Source of the DNA: Gongronella butleri
Taxonomy: Eukaryota > Mucoromycota > Mucoromycetes > Mucorales > Cunninghamellaceae
DNA: 64,000 bases
Direction: 5' to 3'
NCBI GenBank assembly: GCA_025201375.1
Contig: JAIWZP010000058.1
Location: 62,001-126,000 of the forward strand
The translations under genes were made by a program, and so were the position numbers. Below the pieces are notes generated by a model. It was not told the DNA's origin. It was given only the letters and a program-made list of their open reading frames with translations, and made no database searches. Within the stretch, counting starts at the first letter, position 1; every line of letters begins with the position of its first letter. This document shows, piece after piece, positions 22,354 through 34,153 of the stretch.

Positions 22354-23174
22354 TCTCCTTCTTGTTTTTTTTTCCATGATATCTGCTCTTTCTCTATACC
22401 AGCTGCCAGCCGCCAATTGCCCCCCATTTTTTTTTCATTGTCTCTCCAAGCTGGCAACCTGATACCATCGAATTCCATCTCTTCTTGATTTGCCTTGCAG
22501 TTTGCAGTCGCCACATCGTTGTTTTCTTTTTCTTTTTCTTTTTTGTGTATCATACCTCACAATTTTTTTTCTGCCGCCCATGTACATACAAAAGCATGAT
22601 AAAAATTGGCACATTTCATTTTTGAAAAAGAGTTTCGTGTGAGGACGACGCGTCTTTTTGGCGGAGAACAAAGTGTAGTGCGTGAGAGGAGCTGATTTTG
22701 TGATTTCAATCACACTGCGCTCATCATGCGCCATCTGGCCTTGCACTTGTACCTCGCTGCTGCCAAATTTGGCCGCAAGAACCCCCTCAGGCGGTTCCGA
22801 TCCATCATGCTTGATTGCCCATGGCTCAAATCAGGCAGTTTTGGCGCCACATCGCCCCAATGCGACCCTTTTTTCTCCGGATGTCTCAGGATCATACCTG
22901 GTTCCCGTGCATGACCACAACGGCCGCCCTGCACCCCTGTTCTGATCTGTTCTCATTGCAGAATACACGCCACTATACCAATCGAATCGTTTTTTTTTGT
23001 TTTTGCATGAAATCGTATTTTTAATGTACAAATGGCGAATAAAAGACGGATGATGGTACAATAAGCGTGACAAAAGAGAGGGGTTGCGTGTGTGTTTGGA
23101 AGAGTTAGGATGGGGGATCTATTGTAAACAATCTATAGAGGGCAGCATGGGCGGGCATATCTTTTCATTTTTTC
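22354..23174. other. Intergenic between convergent genes, no gene seen
   Basis: 3' regions of the Ser/Pro-rich gene and of TOM20. Pyrimidine-rich at 22420-22560. Frames at 22680-22945 lack any conserved pattern. Confidence 0.5.
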
Positions 23175-23912
23175 CTACTCGATGGGGATATCCGCGTTTC
23201 TCTGAGCCTCCGCCGCTTGTTGCTAAGATGAGAGAAGCATAAAAAATGAGTTTCATGCATCAAAAAGACCCATTGCATCTCTCAATTTACCTCAATGGCA
23301 AGAATGTTGACAATGGTGCTGAAGACCGATTGGGGAAGCGTCTTTTGGTAAATGTTCAACAATTCCTCAGGAGCAGGGTACACCTTGAGCGCCTTGTAAA
23401 AAGGCAGCACAGCGTCGTCATAGAACGCTTCACCTACAGAAACGAAAGAAAAGAAAAAAAACGGGTCAATTCGGCATGAATTGGCGCCCATTGCCAGGGC
23501 ATCCACTGCTTTTTACCTTGGCCACACAAGCCTTCGCCTTCAGCGACTTGCGACATAAAGTACTTTTCCATATCCTCAGGCGTCTTGGGGTACGTCTCTT
23601 GGGCCGAAGACACAATAACCTTCTCAATAAGCTTGATCTTGGCTTGTTTGGACTCTTCCTCGGTTTCCTTGGCTGCCTTGGCCGCCTTCTTCTTATCGCG
23701 CTCTAAACCAAAAGCAAAAAAAGACGAGTCAGTGGGTCCAGTGGGGCAAAAAATAAAAAACAGGCCGGTTCAAGTCCTTTTTTCAGCTTCTTACTCAATT
23801 TCTTGCGGAATTCGGGGTCGTTACGGCGCTTGTAGTCAAAGTACACAAGGTACGACACACCCAGCACGGCGACAGCACCGGCGGTATAAGCAGCAACAGC
23901 TTGGGGCTTCAT
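23175..23912 (-). CDS. TOM20: Mitochondrial import receptor TOM20
   Basis: Outer-membrane receptor that binds amphipathic presequences. Exons 23912-23795, 23702-23517, 23433-23291 and 23222-23175 give 164 residues. The N-terminus carries the membrane anchor (VAAYTAGAVAVLGVSYLVYF), followed at once by the basic stop-transfer YKRRNDPEFRKKLKR. A charged Lys/Glu linker follows. The TPR-like receptor domain contains YFMSQVAEGEGLCGQ and FYDDAVLPFYKALKVYP. The short acidic tail ends in IPIE. This is the fungal/animal-type receptor with an N-terminal anchor, not the plant type. Start codons of TOM20 and the Apq12-like gene are 626 bp apart, head to head. Confidence 0.94.
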
Positions 23913-24537
23913 AGTAGTGGAGAAAAAAAAAAGAAAAAGAAGAAAAAAGAGGCCAGTGAGCCAAAAAAAAATCTTTTTTGCATCATTTCGGAAACTCCGC
24001 TCGCTTAAGTGTTTCTGTTGCCGCCAGGGGTTGCTACTACTCTTCCACGCTGCGCACCGCCTTCCAATTCAAACGCGTTTTAAACGATAGACATTTCCAT
24101 TTTGCTTATTTTGCTTGATTTCACAACCAAGCATCGTGCCTGTTTTGAAAGAAGCATTTCCCATGCCATTGTCAACGCTGCGCGTGATCTGGCAGGTGGA
24201 AATTCTGGAATTGGCGCGCTGCAGAGCCTGTCCACAAGCACATGTCGCGTAAAACACATGTGCACGCGCTAAAGCGCGTCCCCAGCGAGCCTGTGTTCGG
24301 GGTCTTTTTTTCTCCTCCTTTTATCTATTGTTTTGCAAAGAATTGCAGAAAATTGGGCGAGCACTAACGTGCCTGGGCGAAATCAATGAGGCTAATTCCC
24401 CATTTTACATGGAAAAAAAAGCATTGGCCCGCTAATCAAGCCCGCCGCCCGCCATTTCAACCCCTTTTTTTGCTTTCTTTTTCATTGTCTTTTTTTTTTT
24501 TTTTTTTTTTTTTTCTGTCTCCCTTTTCTGATCCACC
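23913..24537. promoter_or_regulatory. Divergent promoter, TOM20 / Apq12-like
   Basis: Ends in purine-rich sequence (a minus-strand pyrimidine tract) at 23921-23950 on the TOM20 side and a T run of about 24 at 24490-24514 on the other. No gene seen. Confidence 0.45.
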
Positions 24538-24993
24538 ATGGACGCCGTCATTGCGCAAACGCTTAACCATTTTTACACGCTTATCTACACGCAGGCTGTT
24601 GCTTTCAACCTGACGTTCTTCCCGTCCCCTGCAACGGCCTCCCAGGCGCTCTCGTCGGTGTGCACCACCATCTACAACTACAGTCCCGAGAATCTCCAGC
24701 TGTACTATGACAAGTTCGTATCGCTGCCCGTGCAATCCAACATCATCCCCGTCTTTTTGGCCCTCTTTGTCCTATATACCTTGTTTTCCATCATCCTCAT
24801 GACCGTGCGTGGCATCATGCGCATGGTGTACAACTTTATCCGCTTCAGCCTCATGGTGATGATGATCGTCGTCCTGCTCTACATTACACGCGAATACCTT
24901 GATCAAGGCGCACCCGCGCTCTACAGCATGTTTGAGGCGTGGATCCAGGGCACAAAATCCTCGGTGCCCCCGTTTGTTGTCCAGTCTCAATAG
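24538..24993 (+). CDS. APQ12: Small two-pass membrane protein, Apq12-like
   Basis: Single exon, 151 residues. After a soluble N-terminal half with LYYDKFVSLPVQSN there are two adjacent hydrophobic segments (IIPVFLALFVLYTLFSIILM and FIRFSLMVMMIVVLLYITRE), separated by a short basic loop VRGIMRMVYN. Size, topology and the Arg-rich loop match Apq12, a nuclear-envelope/ER protein that helps nuclear pore assembly and membrane homeostasis. The assignment rests on architecture and a few positions, so another small ER protein remains possible. The start codon follows directly on a T-rich tract. Polyadenylation signal at 25116. Confidence 0.55.
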   Translation: MDAVIAQTLNHFYTLIYTQAVAFNLTFFPSPATASQALSSVCTTIYNYSPENLQLYYDKFVSLPVQSNIIPVFLALFVLYTLFSIILMTVRGIMRMVYNFIRFSLMVMMIVVLLYITREYLDQGAPALYSMFEAWIQGTKSSVPPFVVQSQ

Positions 24994-25115
24994 CAACCCC
25001 TACTTGTCTCTTTCTTCGTTTTGGCCATTGGCCCCGCATCCCCCCCCTTTTTTTTGACTTTTTACGCCACCCTTTTCCCTGAAAGTTGAATTGATCAGAT
25101 AATCCACTCAATTTC

Positions 25116-25121
25116 AATAAA
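25116..25121 (+). terminator. Polyadenylation signal, Apq12-like gene
   Basis: AATAAA 123 bp after the stop codon, followed by an A run. Confidence 0.45.
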
Positions 25122-25869
25122 AAAAAAAGCATCACTGCGATCAGTTTGCCTTTTTCTTTTCTGTCTTTTATGTTTTTTTTTCTATTTGAGCCGAGACATG
25201 ACGAGTTTATGCTTGCTTGGCGCGTCGGTGTGACACGCGCAGCTTCCCCATTGGCAAGGTATGGCGGTCGATCACGTGAATGGTTGTGGCAAAGGAACGT
25301 AAGCGTGGCGAAGCATGACACCCGCTAACGACAGCAAGTTGGCCAGAATTCAATCGCTTGGCGGGATAAATCGTTGCATGCGCGGCACGACGCGCTCTCA
25401 GTCGTCCCGGGCATCTGCAAATTGCATGCAGCGCGCGTTAAAATGGGTACTAAAATACGCCGTCATCGAAAGATTCGCGTTTAAAGCGATTTTGTTGTTG
25501 TCTGGTCGTTTGTCGATGAATTCACGACCAATTCTGTATTCCTATGCGCATTTTGAGCCAGCGATGCAAGGTGCCTTATTCGAATGATCCCGCCTGCGAA
25601 CCTCTTAATCCACTGGTTGATGCGCAATGGCCATTTTCGAAACCCAATAATCGAGGATTTGAAAGTGGAGAAACTTTAGGCCCTTACATTGCCATCTCAT
25701 TCAACCCCAATGGTAGATACTGTACACTCCCCCTCTTCACAGACAAAATGCAATAAAATACCGGGTTCCATCTACTGCTTTTGGCATAAAATACATTTTA
25801 TAATTTTTATTTTTTTGCTACTCAAGTTCATTTCAACAAAAGTATCTATATCTCCGAGAAACACGTACC
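25122..25869. other. Repeat-island margin, no gene seen
   Basis: AT-rich DNA after the Apq12-like gene. Frames here are short and without recognised patterns. Confidence 0.45.
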
Positions 25870-26260
25870 ATCAGAAAGAGCATGGCTTGGTGCGTGCGTG
25901 GACAATTGTAATCGATGAAAAAAGATTTTTTTGGCATGTTTGACACAGTTTCAAAATCATGGGCCCTTTTTTTTCGACGCGTGAAAAAGCGCGTCAGGTA
26001 TCGACTGATGCGCCTGTTTCTAGTCCAATTCATGCATCAGGCGTCTCCCTTGCTAGTGGGTGAGTTGCAGGGCATGATCGACGCGTTTTTCTTAGCGCTA
26101 CTCACGTTTGAAGTTAATCTAAATTGCTCATTGCTCAACAACATCATCGCCCAGATAGACCCCAGTTTTTTTTTTGTACTTTTTGGAGGTTTCGACGGGC
26201 GCTTCATCTTGTGTGCAAATTTGGCGTTATTTTGGGGTGAGATATTGTACGTTCCCATTT
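25870..26260 (+). repeat. Dispersed repeat family A, copy 2
   Basis: Matches 57175-57560 along its length: ATCGATGAAAAA, GTTTCAAAATCAT, TTTCGACGCGTGA, then GGCGTCTC and TTGTGTGCAA.TTTGGCG. Same orientation as copies 1 and 5. Confidence 0.75.
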
Positions 26261-26326
26261 TTTATTTGCATTATTGCATGTGTCACATCCCCAAACATAT
26301 GCAGAAGCCGCAAGCTGAATCTGTCT

Positions 26327-26500
26327 CTTGCCAGTTGACGCGTTAGCGAGGCTCTATAGACCCGATTTTCCTGTGCAATTCACGGTTAAATTAAATCTAA
26401 AATTGCTCATTGCTCGCAAACGAGCAGCCAATCCCATGCCATTTTTCGTAGTTTCTCCATGCAATGACTCTTGTAGGCAAGTTTTGCATAATTCTGACAG
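26327..26500 (+). repeat. Dispersed repeat family A, copy 3 (partial)
   Basis: Starts within 70 bp of the end of copy 2 and matches the beginning of copy 1: GAGGCTCTATA, CCTGTGCAATTCACGGTT, then AAATTGCTC and TTTCTCCATGC. Confidence 0.65.
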
Positions 26501-26639
26501 CCGCTTGGTGAGTCCCAATCATGTTTTTAACTTGCTGTTTCACCTCAATATGCGTGTAGGGGCAGTCAAGCTTGGATGTTCTGCGAGTAAATGACCGGGT
26601 CATCAAAATTAGACCGTTTACATTGGATCATTGAGAAAC

Positions 26640-26730
26640 CACGCGTATACAGTAGATGTCTCATTGATGTCCATACGTGAGCCAAGTGTGAGTGAAAGGA
26701 GACCCGAGCGCGTCTTTTTTCATTGGTGCA
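26640..26730 (+). repeat. Dispersed repeat family D, copy 1
   Basis: Shares GTGAGCC...GGAG.CCCGAGCGCGTCT with 56704-56745, same orientation. Confidence 0.6.
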
Positions 26731-27711
26731 AGTTTACTGGCGTATTGTCCAGTATTGAAGCATGCATCAGATTTTGCTGCGCTTGGATGTCTTTTTTTTT
26801 TTTTTGGTCCTCACAAGCTAATTGCAAAAAGGGCTTTTCTCAGATTTTCATATTACCAATTGATGACATGGCAATAATGATAACATGGCGCGCCGTGCAT
26901 TAGAGTGCAGATAGGCCTAAAAACAATGAGTGCACTGGCTGTGTGCGCGGCTTTCACATGGTGTCAGGGTGCCAGGTCCGCCCTGGAACCACTCACTTGG
27001 TCAATCGAGAGCTTGAATATGGAAAGATGGCCGAAGCTTTCCATATATATAGAAACGCGATCCCTTCGCGACAGAACACAACAAATTATCCGATCCATTC
27101 CCGTCACGGCGCCCGTCAAACGTCTGACAAATTTTGCTAGAGCAAGCCGTGAGCACAAATGTAATTTTTGGGCCTTGTTCATTAATTAAGCGCAAAATCA
27201 TCGAGTGTGCTGAAATCCTGCCAATTTTTACAATGTTACAGCTGCGAGGATGACAGTGATCCAGAATGCAAATAGAAAAGGAATCATGGTTTAACCCAAT
27301 AACTCTGAATTAAGGCTTACTAAGTCCACTTCGGCGAAAACTCGTTGAGCAACATGAAAGGTATAACAAAAAAAAAAAAAAAAATACAAGATTGGAAGCC
27401 AGTGCGTCTAAATGAGGCGCAATGACCTGTTGTACCAGATATGTGTCGAAATGTGGCTGACTCTGGCAAAATTAACTTAAAACAGACAATTTTTTTAAAT
27501 TTTTATGGTCAAGTTTCTTTTTTTTTCGTTTTCCATTTTATTTGCATCGATGCGCATTCCTAGGCACTTGGTTTCATTGCTTGTGCTGACGCGTTATGCG
27601 CTGGGTGACGCCATGACACCACGATTTCTGCAATGTAGCAAAGGAGATGAACACATGGCGACAATGCACGACATATTTATTTGATTTTTCATTTATTTAG
27701 CGTGTGTCTTT
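26731..27711. other. Repeat island, no gene seen
   Basis: No intact frame. Contains a T run at 26792 and an A run at 27368. Likely more diverged repeat sequence. It ends just ahead of the decayed kelch gene. Confidence 0.4.
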
Positions 27712-30057
27712 ATGAAAATTCAACAGCGCATCATCTGCCATGGCGGCACCACGCAATCTACCGACGTATTCCACAATTTCCACCCCACAAATGATTTTTT
27801 TCAAATGAGCGTGGCCACTCCACAATCGCCAAATGATGCGGCCAAGGCATGGTCGCCCATGCCATCTGTGCCCGATTTTGAATTGGAGGCTAGAGCTGAG
27901 TTTGGCATGGCGTAATCAGGCAAACACGCGCTGTGGTGTTTTTAACTGACGCATTTTCTGGGAATAGGGTCGTCAATGATAGCAGGATTGTCATTATTTG
28001 TAAGTTTTCATCTGCTGGACACGCTGCACGAGTTGCAAATGATGGAGTTTCGATATTTTTAATTCAGCGGGCGCGGGTCCAACCACGGATTACACACACT
28101 CTGGCCTGGCCAACGTCACTGTCTTCTACGACACGGTGTCCAACACATTTGGTCGGTACACACAATCCATGGTTCCCATTGTCTACCAAGATACCTCTCA
28201 TGGCGGCACAGGCCTCAGCACGCCTCTCGAGCTCAATCCCATCACAACTCAGTTGTAAATGTCTGTGCATGTCTCATTTTGGCCCAAAACTCACTCTTTC
28301 AAATCAGGCAGGGTGTGTTTGCCACATCAGTTTATCCTTCTATGAATGGCCACGAGAACACAAACACAAATATTTTCGTTGGTAGTGGCCTTAGGTACGG
28401 CATGGTGTCCATCACTGCTTATTTTTCTCATTTTTCTTTTGATGAACGCAGACTGGACAACATAACATTGATGCAAACGTCGGTCATTTCCAATTATTTT
28501 CTTGTGACCTCCAATGTGAGCTTGCAACAAACCACACTGACCAGCAGCTCATTAATTTTCGTAATGAATAGGACACCAATTGGAATCAAATTAATATTAG
28601 AGGTAATTGTTTTGACGAGTCAATCAGAGCATTCTAATCAATTCTTCCTTTTATGACAGGAATCGACAATCCAATGTTCAAGCCACCGTCTTCCTTTCGA
28701 CAGGTACGTTTTTTTTTTTAAAAAAAAAGCTGAAACTGATTAACCTTGTGGATTTTATGTACATAGGCGGGTATTGTCACGAGTCAAGATATCGGCTTCG
28801 AGTTCTGTGGCAGTGAATTTCAATTTCATGCGAATTCCTATCCCAATTGGACGGACCCGATGTATAATGGCACGGACAATAGCTCGTCAGCTATTTCTTT
28901 CGTTATGAATGTCCCATACAGCACGATAACAGGGTATTCCACCGATAGCTCTGGTGATCCCGGTCACTCTAATGCGGAACCATCCAGCCGCTACTGGCAT
29001 TCTGTCACAGAAGGTAAAAAAAAAAAAAAGCAAAAAATGCGCGAAACTGCGTGAAAATCGCGCGACTGACACGCTTTTTCATGTTTTCAGTGCCCGGTCA
29101 TGGCAAAGTTATTTTATACGGGGGCATTTTTAACGGCATTGGTAGCGTGAAGAACTTTTAAAAATTCGAAAAGTGGGCTCACCTTGAATTTAGTCAGAGA
29201 CGACTATGCATATATTTTCGATTCTTATGGCTTGTTTTGGATCAACCTCACAATGCCTCAGGTCGCAGCCAACAACTGCACCTACTGTCCCGGCCCTCTC
29301 TACGGCCACTCAGGTATGGCAACCAAAGAAGATTCGCAATCCAAAGCAATTGCCAACTGTTTTTTTTTTTTCCATCATTTCATAGCTGTTTTGGTCAATG
29401 ACACCATCTATTTTATGTTTGGTGCCAACAAGAACCATGAGCTGGTGAACACCGTGTCCATTCTGAACGTGACGTCGCTGCTTTGGTTGGATGCCAACGT
29501 GTCAAACAGCGTTTACAATGGCATTGGACCTCCTCCCCCTCCTTCTTCTCCTTCATCAACGGGCTCGTATTTGTCAGCGGGCTCCATTGCCGGCATCGTG
29601 GTTGGCGTGGTGGCCGTGGTATGTGTTGTGAAAATAGACGCATCCATCAAGCTAATCACACTATTTTTTTCTCGTGTAGTTGGTCATTACTGTAATTCTT
29701 GCCATTTATTTGCACAAATGGCGCCGCCGACAGCAAGCCCAAAACGTGCCTAAAGCGCCATCCTTGTTCAATCAATCGAGCTCCGATGATTTGGCCATTA
29801 CCGCAGCCACTTTGGATGCATCCACGGCTAATTACGACAAGATCAAGCCGACAGTCGCGTCCAATGCCGATGAAAAGGTGAAACCAACTGCGATTAATCC
29901 AGAAGGTGCACTTGGCATGACAATCAAGCCCTCAATTGCTCAAGAAAATGGCGATAATATTCACATAAAGCCATTTGGGCATGCAGACGACGCTGTCAAG
30001 CCTTTTGGAAGCGCTTCTGATGACGCAGTCAAGCCCTACTTTGACAACAATATTTAG
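27712..30057 (+). pseudogene. Kelch-repeat single-pass membrane protein, decayed copy
   Basis: Relic of a large extracellular beta-propeller protein anchored by one membrane span. Early pieces join cleanly across four introns: 27712-27911, 27968-27999, 28068-28254, 28308-28394, then 28452 onward, giving RIICHGGTTQSTDVF, VVNDSRIVII and NVTVFYDTVSNTFG. Beyond 28560 the kelch-like reading (DTNWNQINIRG, then NVQATVFLSTG) lies in other frames and contains a stop. A further one-base shift near 29157 separates KVILYGGIFNGIGSVKNF from DDYAYIFDSYGLFWINL. The C-terminal part is intact: NDTIYFMFGANKNHEL, the span SIAGIVVGVVAVLVITVILA, a basic stop-transfer HKWRRRQQ and a tail with repeated [IV]KP[FY] motifs ending VKPYFDNNI. 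No signal peptide is found at the 5' end, so the start is missing too. All complete neighbouring genes are intact, so sequencing error is a weaker explanation. Confidence 0.6.
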
Positions 30058-30340
30058 TAAAAATCAGTCCCAACAAATAAATTCTACGTTCAATCGCTTT
30101 TTTTTTGTGGTCTAACTCGCCAATCTGCTATGAGTGCAAAGATTTGAAAAAAATATTGGACAATTTTAAAGGTTAAGCGTTTTTTTTCGCAAGCTTGCCT
30201 TTGGACATCGCCCTTGATCACCTGCATAGCTGGAAGCGCGTTCTCACGGCCTTCTCACACTGTGGTATCCGTCAGCAGGACAGACCGGCTGAAGCGCGCG
30301 TGGGTTGACGCGAATTGTACCCGGGAACTCCATAAATTTA
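30058..30340. other. Intergenic, no gene seen
   Basis: AATAAA at 30077 ends the kelch relic. Nothing further is recognised. Confidence 0.4.
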
Positions 30341-30630
30341 TCGAATTTGCAGCATGAGCAGGCATTGGGGCGCTTGCTCTAACAGTAAAAATGGGGTTTA
30401 TGAGCCATTGGTGCGCTTTTGATCAATTTTGCAGCATGAGCAAGTATCGGGGCGCTTCCTCTGAATTTGGGGCGCTACCTTTGGCTGTCAAAATTGATTT
30501 TGTGAGGCATTGGAGCGCTATGAATAGATTTTACAGCACGAGCAGGCATCGGGTAGCTTCTCCAAGCAGTAAAAATCGCATATTATGAGCCATTGGTGCG
30601 CTTTGGATCGAATTTGCAGCATGGGTGTCA
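30341..30630. repeat. Tandem repeat, ~82-bp unit, about 3.3 copies
   Basis: Units begin at TTTGCAGCATGAGCA near 30346, TTTTGCAGCATGAGCA near 30428, TTTTACAGCACGAGCA near 30530 and a partial TTTGCAGCATGGG near 30613. Each contains GAGCCATTGGTGCGCTTT or a variant and ATCGGGGCGCTT-like sequence. The second unit has a ~20-bp insertion that duplicates GGGGCGCT.CCT. Confidence 0.8.
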
Positions 30631-31010
30631 TCGTTCTTGGCAAATGAGTTGATGACATCATTGGGCAGGGTCGCATCTGCGATACCTGCTCGGATCGCAT
30701 GCACTGCTGCAATGGCAATGAAAGAGAATTTTATACGCAAAAGGCATCTACAATATTGCTTCTTCCAGACACAAATAGTGCTTTGCTTACTTTTTATTTA
30801 TTTACGCGCGCATGCCCGTGCCTGGTGATGATCAGAGACCAAAAAAAATGGCCCTTTCATTGCAAAGTGACGAGAAATGGCACATTTTTGTTCAAGTTAC
30901 ATGCTCGCGTCCATACGCAATTTATAAGTTTGGTAAAAATGGAGTTTCATTGCTCATAAAAAGAGAAGTGGGGGTAAAAAATACAACAACAAAAAATAAA
31001 AGGATAAAGA
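30631..31010. other. Intergenic, possible secretion-signal relic
   Basis: On the minus strand from 30740 a frame starts MRIKFSFIAIAAVHAIRAG, which looks like a signal peptide, and runs into the tandem repeat before a stop at 30531. Probably a remnant or chance. Nothing else is seen. Confidence 0.3.
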
Positions 31011-34000
31011 CTAGACAGACGATGACACAAGCTGGAGACCCTTTTCTTGGGTATGGACAAGGACCAATTGGCTCGTCATGTCAAACGGATTGCCGGACCA
31101 GATGGCAAAATCGTTTTGGCTGGCGGTCTGGGCAGCAGCGAGGTTGTTGCCGGTGTAAAAGATTTCTTGCAAGTTGGACGAGACGAATTTGATTGCATCG
31201 GCCTGGGTGAGCTTTTGATCGCGCGACGTGGCCGAGAGCCAGCCTGCGTCCCAGAGCAAATTGCGAGCAAGGCCATCGTCGGTCACGCCAAGGCCGACCT
31301 TAACGCCGTGGCGGAAAAGCACATGTCCGGCGGTCTCGTTATGCAACGGTGCGCCAGTCAGGCAGTGGATGGACTCGTAGTCACCAGGCGTGCACAGATT
31401 GGGCGATAGGATGACGGGCACATTGGCCTTGGCCAAGTGTTCGGCAACGAGGTGGGCCTCGACGCCGCCAAGGATAACAAGACGCCACGACGGCAAGGAT
31501 TCCTGCTTTAGACGAAGCAGCGTCGCAATTGCGTCCTTGCTGTTGGCTCGCACCACCGTTGGAATCTCGCCACGCGCCGCCTGGCCGTACACATTGTCCT
31601 TTTCCGCATTGTCGCGCAGCACGCGGCGCAAGAATTGCACCTGAGACGACACGGATGGGAATTCCTTGGATTTCGCCGCATTGCCAATCTGCACATGCAG
31701 TGCCACATCCGACGCAATCAGCGTGCCGTCCGACAAAACTTTACAAATGCAAAAAAAAAAAAAAAAAAAAAAAAAAATTAGTAAATGAGGCGCGAATTTA
31801 GCAAAATTCACTGCAATTCGTACCTGACTCGCCACCCGTCTTGAAAGCCGTGCTGACGCCTAGAACCACATTGTCAGAGACGGGTGCAGTAATGGCAGAG
31901 AGCACACCACCCTTGTATGCCTCCTCCAAATGACGCGTGCCAAGACGCAGGCCATCCACAGCGTGCACAATGTCATTGGCATCTTGCGATGTGCTGGCAG
32001 CAACGAGTCCATCAGCGGTGTCGCCTTCGCTCGGGATCTCTACAAGACCCAGAGCAGAACCAACCGCAACAAGGCCCTGGTCAAAAAAAAAGGAACGTTG
32101 AAAAAGTGAGCAAAGTATAGCTTTTGTGACCAAATTCGATTCTTATAAATCTTACCGGCACCACGTAGCCACCGTGAAGATCCACGACAGCCAGATCATC
32201 GGTCAATGCACTTGCACATTCGCCAGAGCAGACGATTTTGCCCTTGTTGACGACAATATCACCCGTGGGGAAAGAAATGTCCTTTTCAGCAAGGAAGCTA
32301 TGACCAATGTTCGTCAGCACAAACGACTCGAGACCATCGAGAGGCACGCCAGAGGCGGCAGTGACCGCCTTGGGCTGCTTTTGCTGCTTTTGTTCGACAG
32401 GCGCGTCAATGACAGGCTCGTCAATCAAAGGCACACCATCGATAAAGACCTGCAGCGGTGCCGCCCCGAGCTCCAAGGGCGAGCGATCCCAGATGACAAC
32501 ATCGGCATCGTAGCCGACCTTGAGCGAACCAATGCGGTGATCTAGGCCCAATGCACGCGCAGGCACGGAAGTCACGGCTTGGAACGCTTCTTGCTCAGTG
32601 AGGCCGTAATGATGCGCCTTGGCCGCTTCAAAGATCAAGTGCGAGCTGTCAAGCACAGGATGGTCCGACTTTAGCGCGACAGGGATGCCCGCGTCAAGCA
32701 AAATGCGCGGCGAATGAGGGCTCGCTTGAAAAGCTTCCTTTTTGTAGCCCCAATGGTCAGCAAACGTGGCAATGGTGATGTTGTTTGGCGCGCGCTTGAT
32801 GATGTCGGGGACGCGATAGGCATCGAGTGCGTGGTGGAACGCAGAAACGGTGAAATTGAATTGGAGTGAATGACGAATAAATGCTTCAAGGTCAAAAGTT
32901 TCATAACAATGCACATTAAGACGCACGTCGCCACGCAAAATAGCGACCAAAGGTTCCAATTCAAGCACCTCGGGGAAACGGGTCTCGAGTCGGCCATGCG
33001 TGCGTTCAGCAGCAGCACACCAGTCATCTTGCAGGCGCATCAGGGACTGTGCCTGGTCGTACACCTTGCGGAATAGGTATCCTTCGCCAAGTCGCGTCGA
33101 CGGCATCTGCACACGGTTGCCATACACGCGCTAGGATTTAAAATCGGTCAGTTTTAGCGCGTTTCTCCTTTTTTTTTTAAAAAAAAAATAATTTTGTACA
33201 TTACCTTTGGATTCTCGCCGCACGCATGCTTTTCATAGCGCCATTTGCGTTCCTTGGTAAGGTCAATGTGTGCCTGGACAAGCATATCCTCATTGCTGGT
33301 CGTGTTGACCGGGCGCAGCTTGAACGCAAAGGCCTCGCCACCGACCAGATTGCCGCTACCAGGTAAAACCAAAACGGACGTTACACCACCAGCTGCAACA
33401 ATGGAAATGGCGCGATCCGACGGGTTGAAGGCATCAATTGAGCGCACAAACGGTGTCAGAGGTGAGGTCATCTCGTTGGTATCGGCCGTCGCGTGCAGCT
33501 CTGGCCACGAATCCACGCCAATATGCCTAAAAAAAAAAAAAAGGACGACAAAAGTGAGAAATGCGCGGTTTTTTTTTTTTTTTTTTTGAGGCCGTGTCGT
33601 ACGAGTGCATGTCGACCAAGCCGGGCGAGACAATGTGGCCCTTGACGTCGATGATTTGCGTGTCTTTGGGGTACGATTTGACGATCTTTTCCACTTTGCG
33701 GACGACACCATCGGCAAGGAGGACTTGGACATCCTCTAGAACGTTGCCTTGGCCATCCCAAACATTGGCATTGGTGAGCAGGACGGGATGCGCGTCAGTG
33801 GCACGCGGATTCGAGCGGTCAGGGCGCGCGACATTGTCGACGCGTGGGGCGCGAATCGCACGGCACTGTGCAATGCCTTGTTGCTGCGCTTCATACGTGA
33901 TGCCCGGCTTTTCGGGCCTGCTGTGCCACGGGCTGGGCCGGTCGTGGTGCGGCAGGAACATGCCCAGCGATAAGGTCAGCACCAAGGCAACCACAGCGAG

Positions 34001-34153
34001 CACAGACAGGTACAACGCGGGTTTTTGCACACGTTTCAGCATCACCACCCACTTTGGCGACGACGACGATAGCGCCGTGGGTACACCGGGCCCGCTCGTG
34101 CCCCCCTCCATATCAGGAATCGCTTGATATTGTTGCTGCTTCCCGGATGCCAT
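31011..34153 (-). CDS. Large membrane-anchored amidohydrolase (two amidohydrolase-type halves)
   Basis: Metal-dependent hydrolase-like protein of 942 residues; exons 34153-33603, 33526-33205, 33130-32156, 32076-31824 and 31738-31011. A cytosolic N-terminus with GTSGPGVPTALSSSSP precedes one span (ALYLSVLAVVALVLTLSLGM), so the enzyme faces the lumen or outside. The first half shows the amidohydrolase layout: LLTNANVWDGQGN, then GHIVSPGLVDMHSHIGVDS with the metal-binding HxH, HCYETFDLEAF, FHHALDAYR, ALKSDHP and LGLDHRIGSLKVGYDADVVIWD. The HxH is split by an intron and restored on joining. The second half (VDLHGGYVVPGLVAVGSALG ... DDGLARNLLWDAG ... QNDFAIWSGNPF) repeats the fold but lacks HxH and is probably inactive. 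Similar long fungal proteins are labelled amidohydrolase or CE9-like; the substrate is unknown. Confidence 0.82.

Noticed and set aside
27912..27967. Frameshift in the kelch membrane gene at 27912
   Set aside because: A 56-bp GT-AG intron explains the jump cleanly and gives FGMAVVNDSRIVII, so it is not counted among the breaks.
33594..33610. Loss of the HxH metal motif in the amidohydrolase (VDMHSYDTAS reading)
   Set aside because: The reading runs into an intron; joining at 33603/33526 restores VDMHSHIGVDS.
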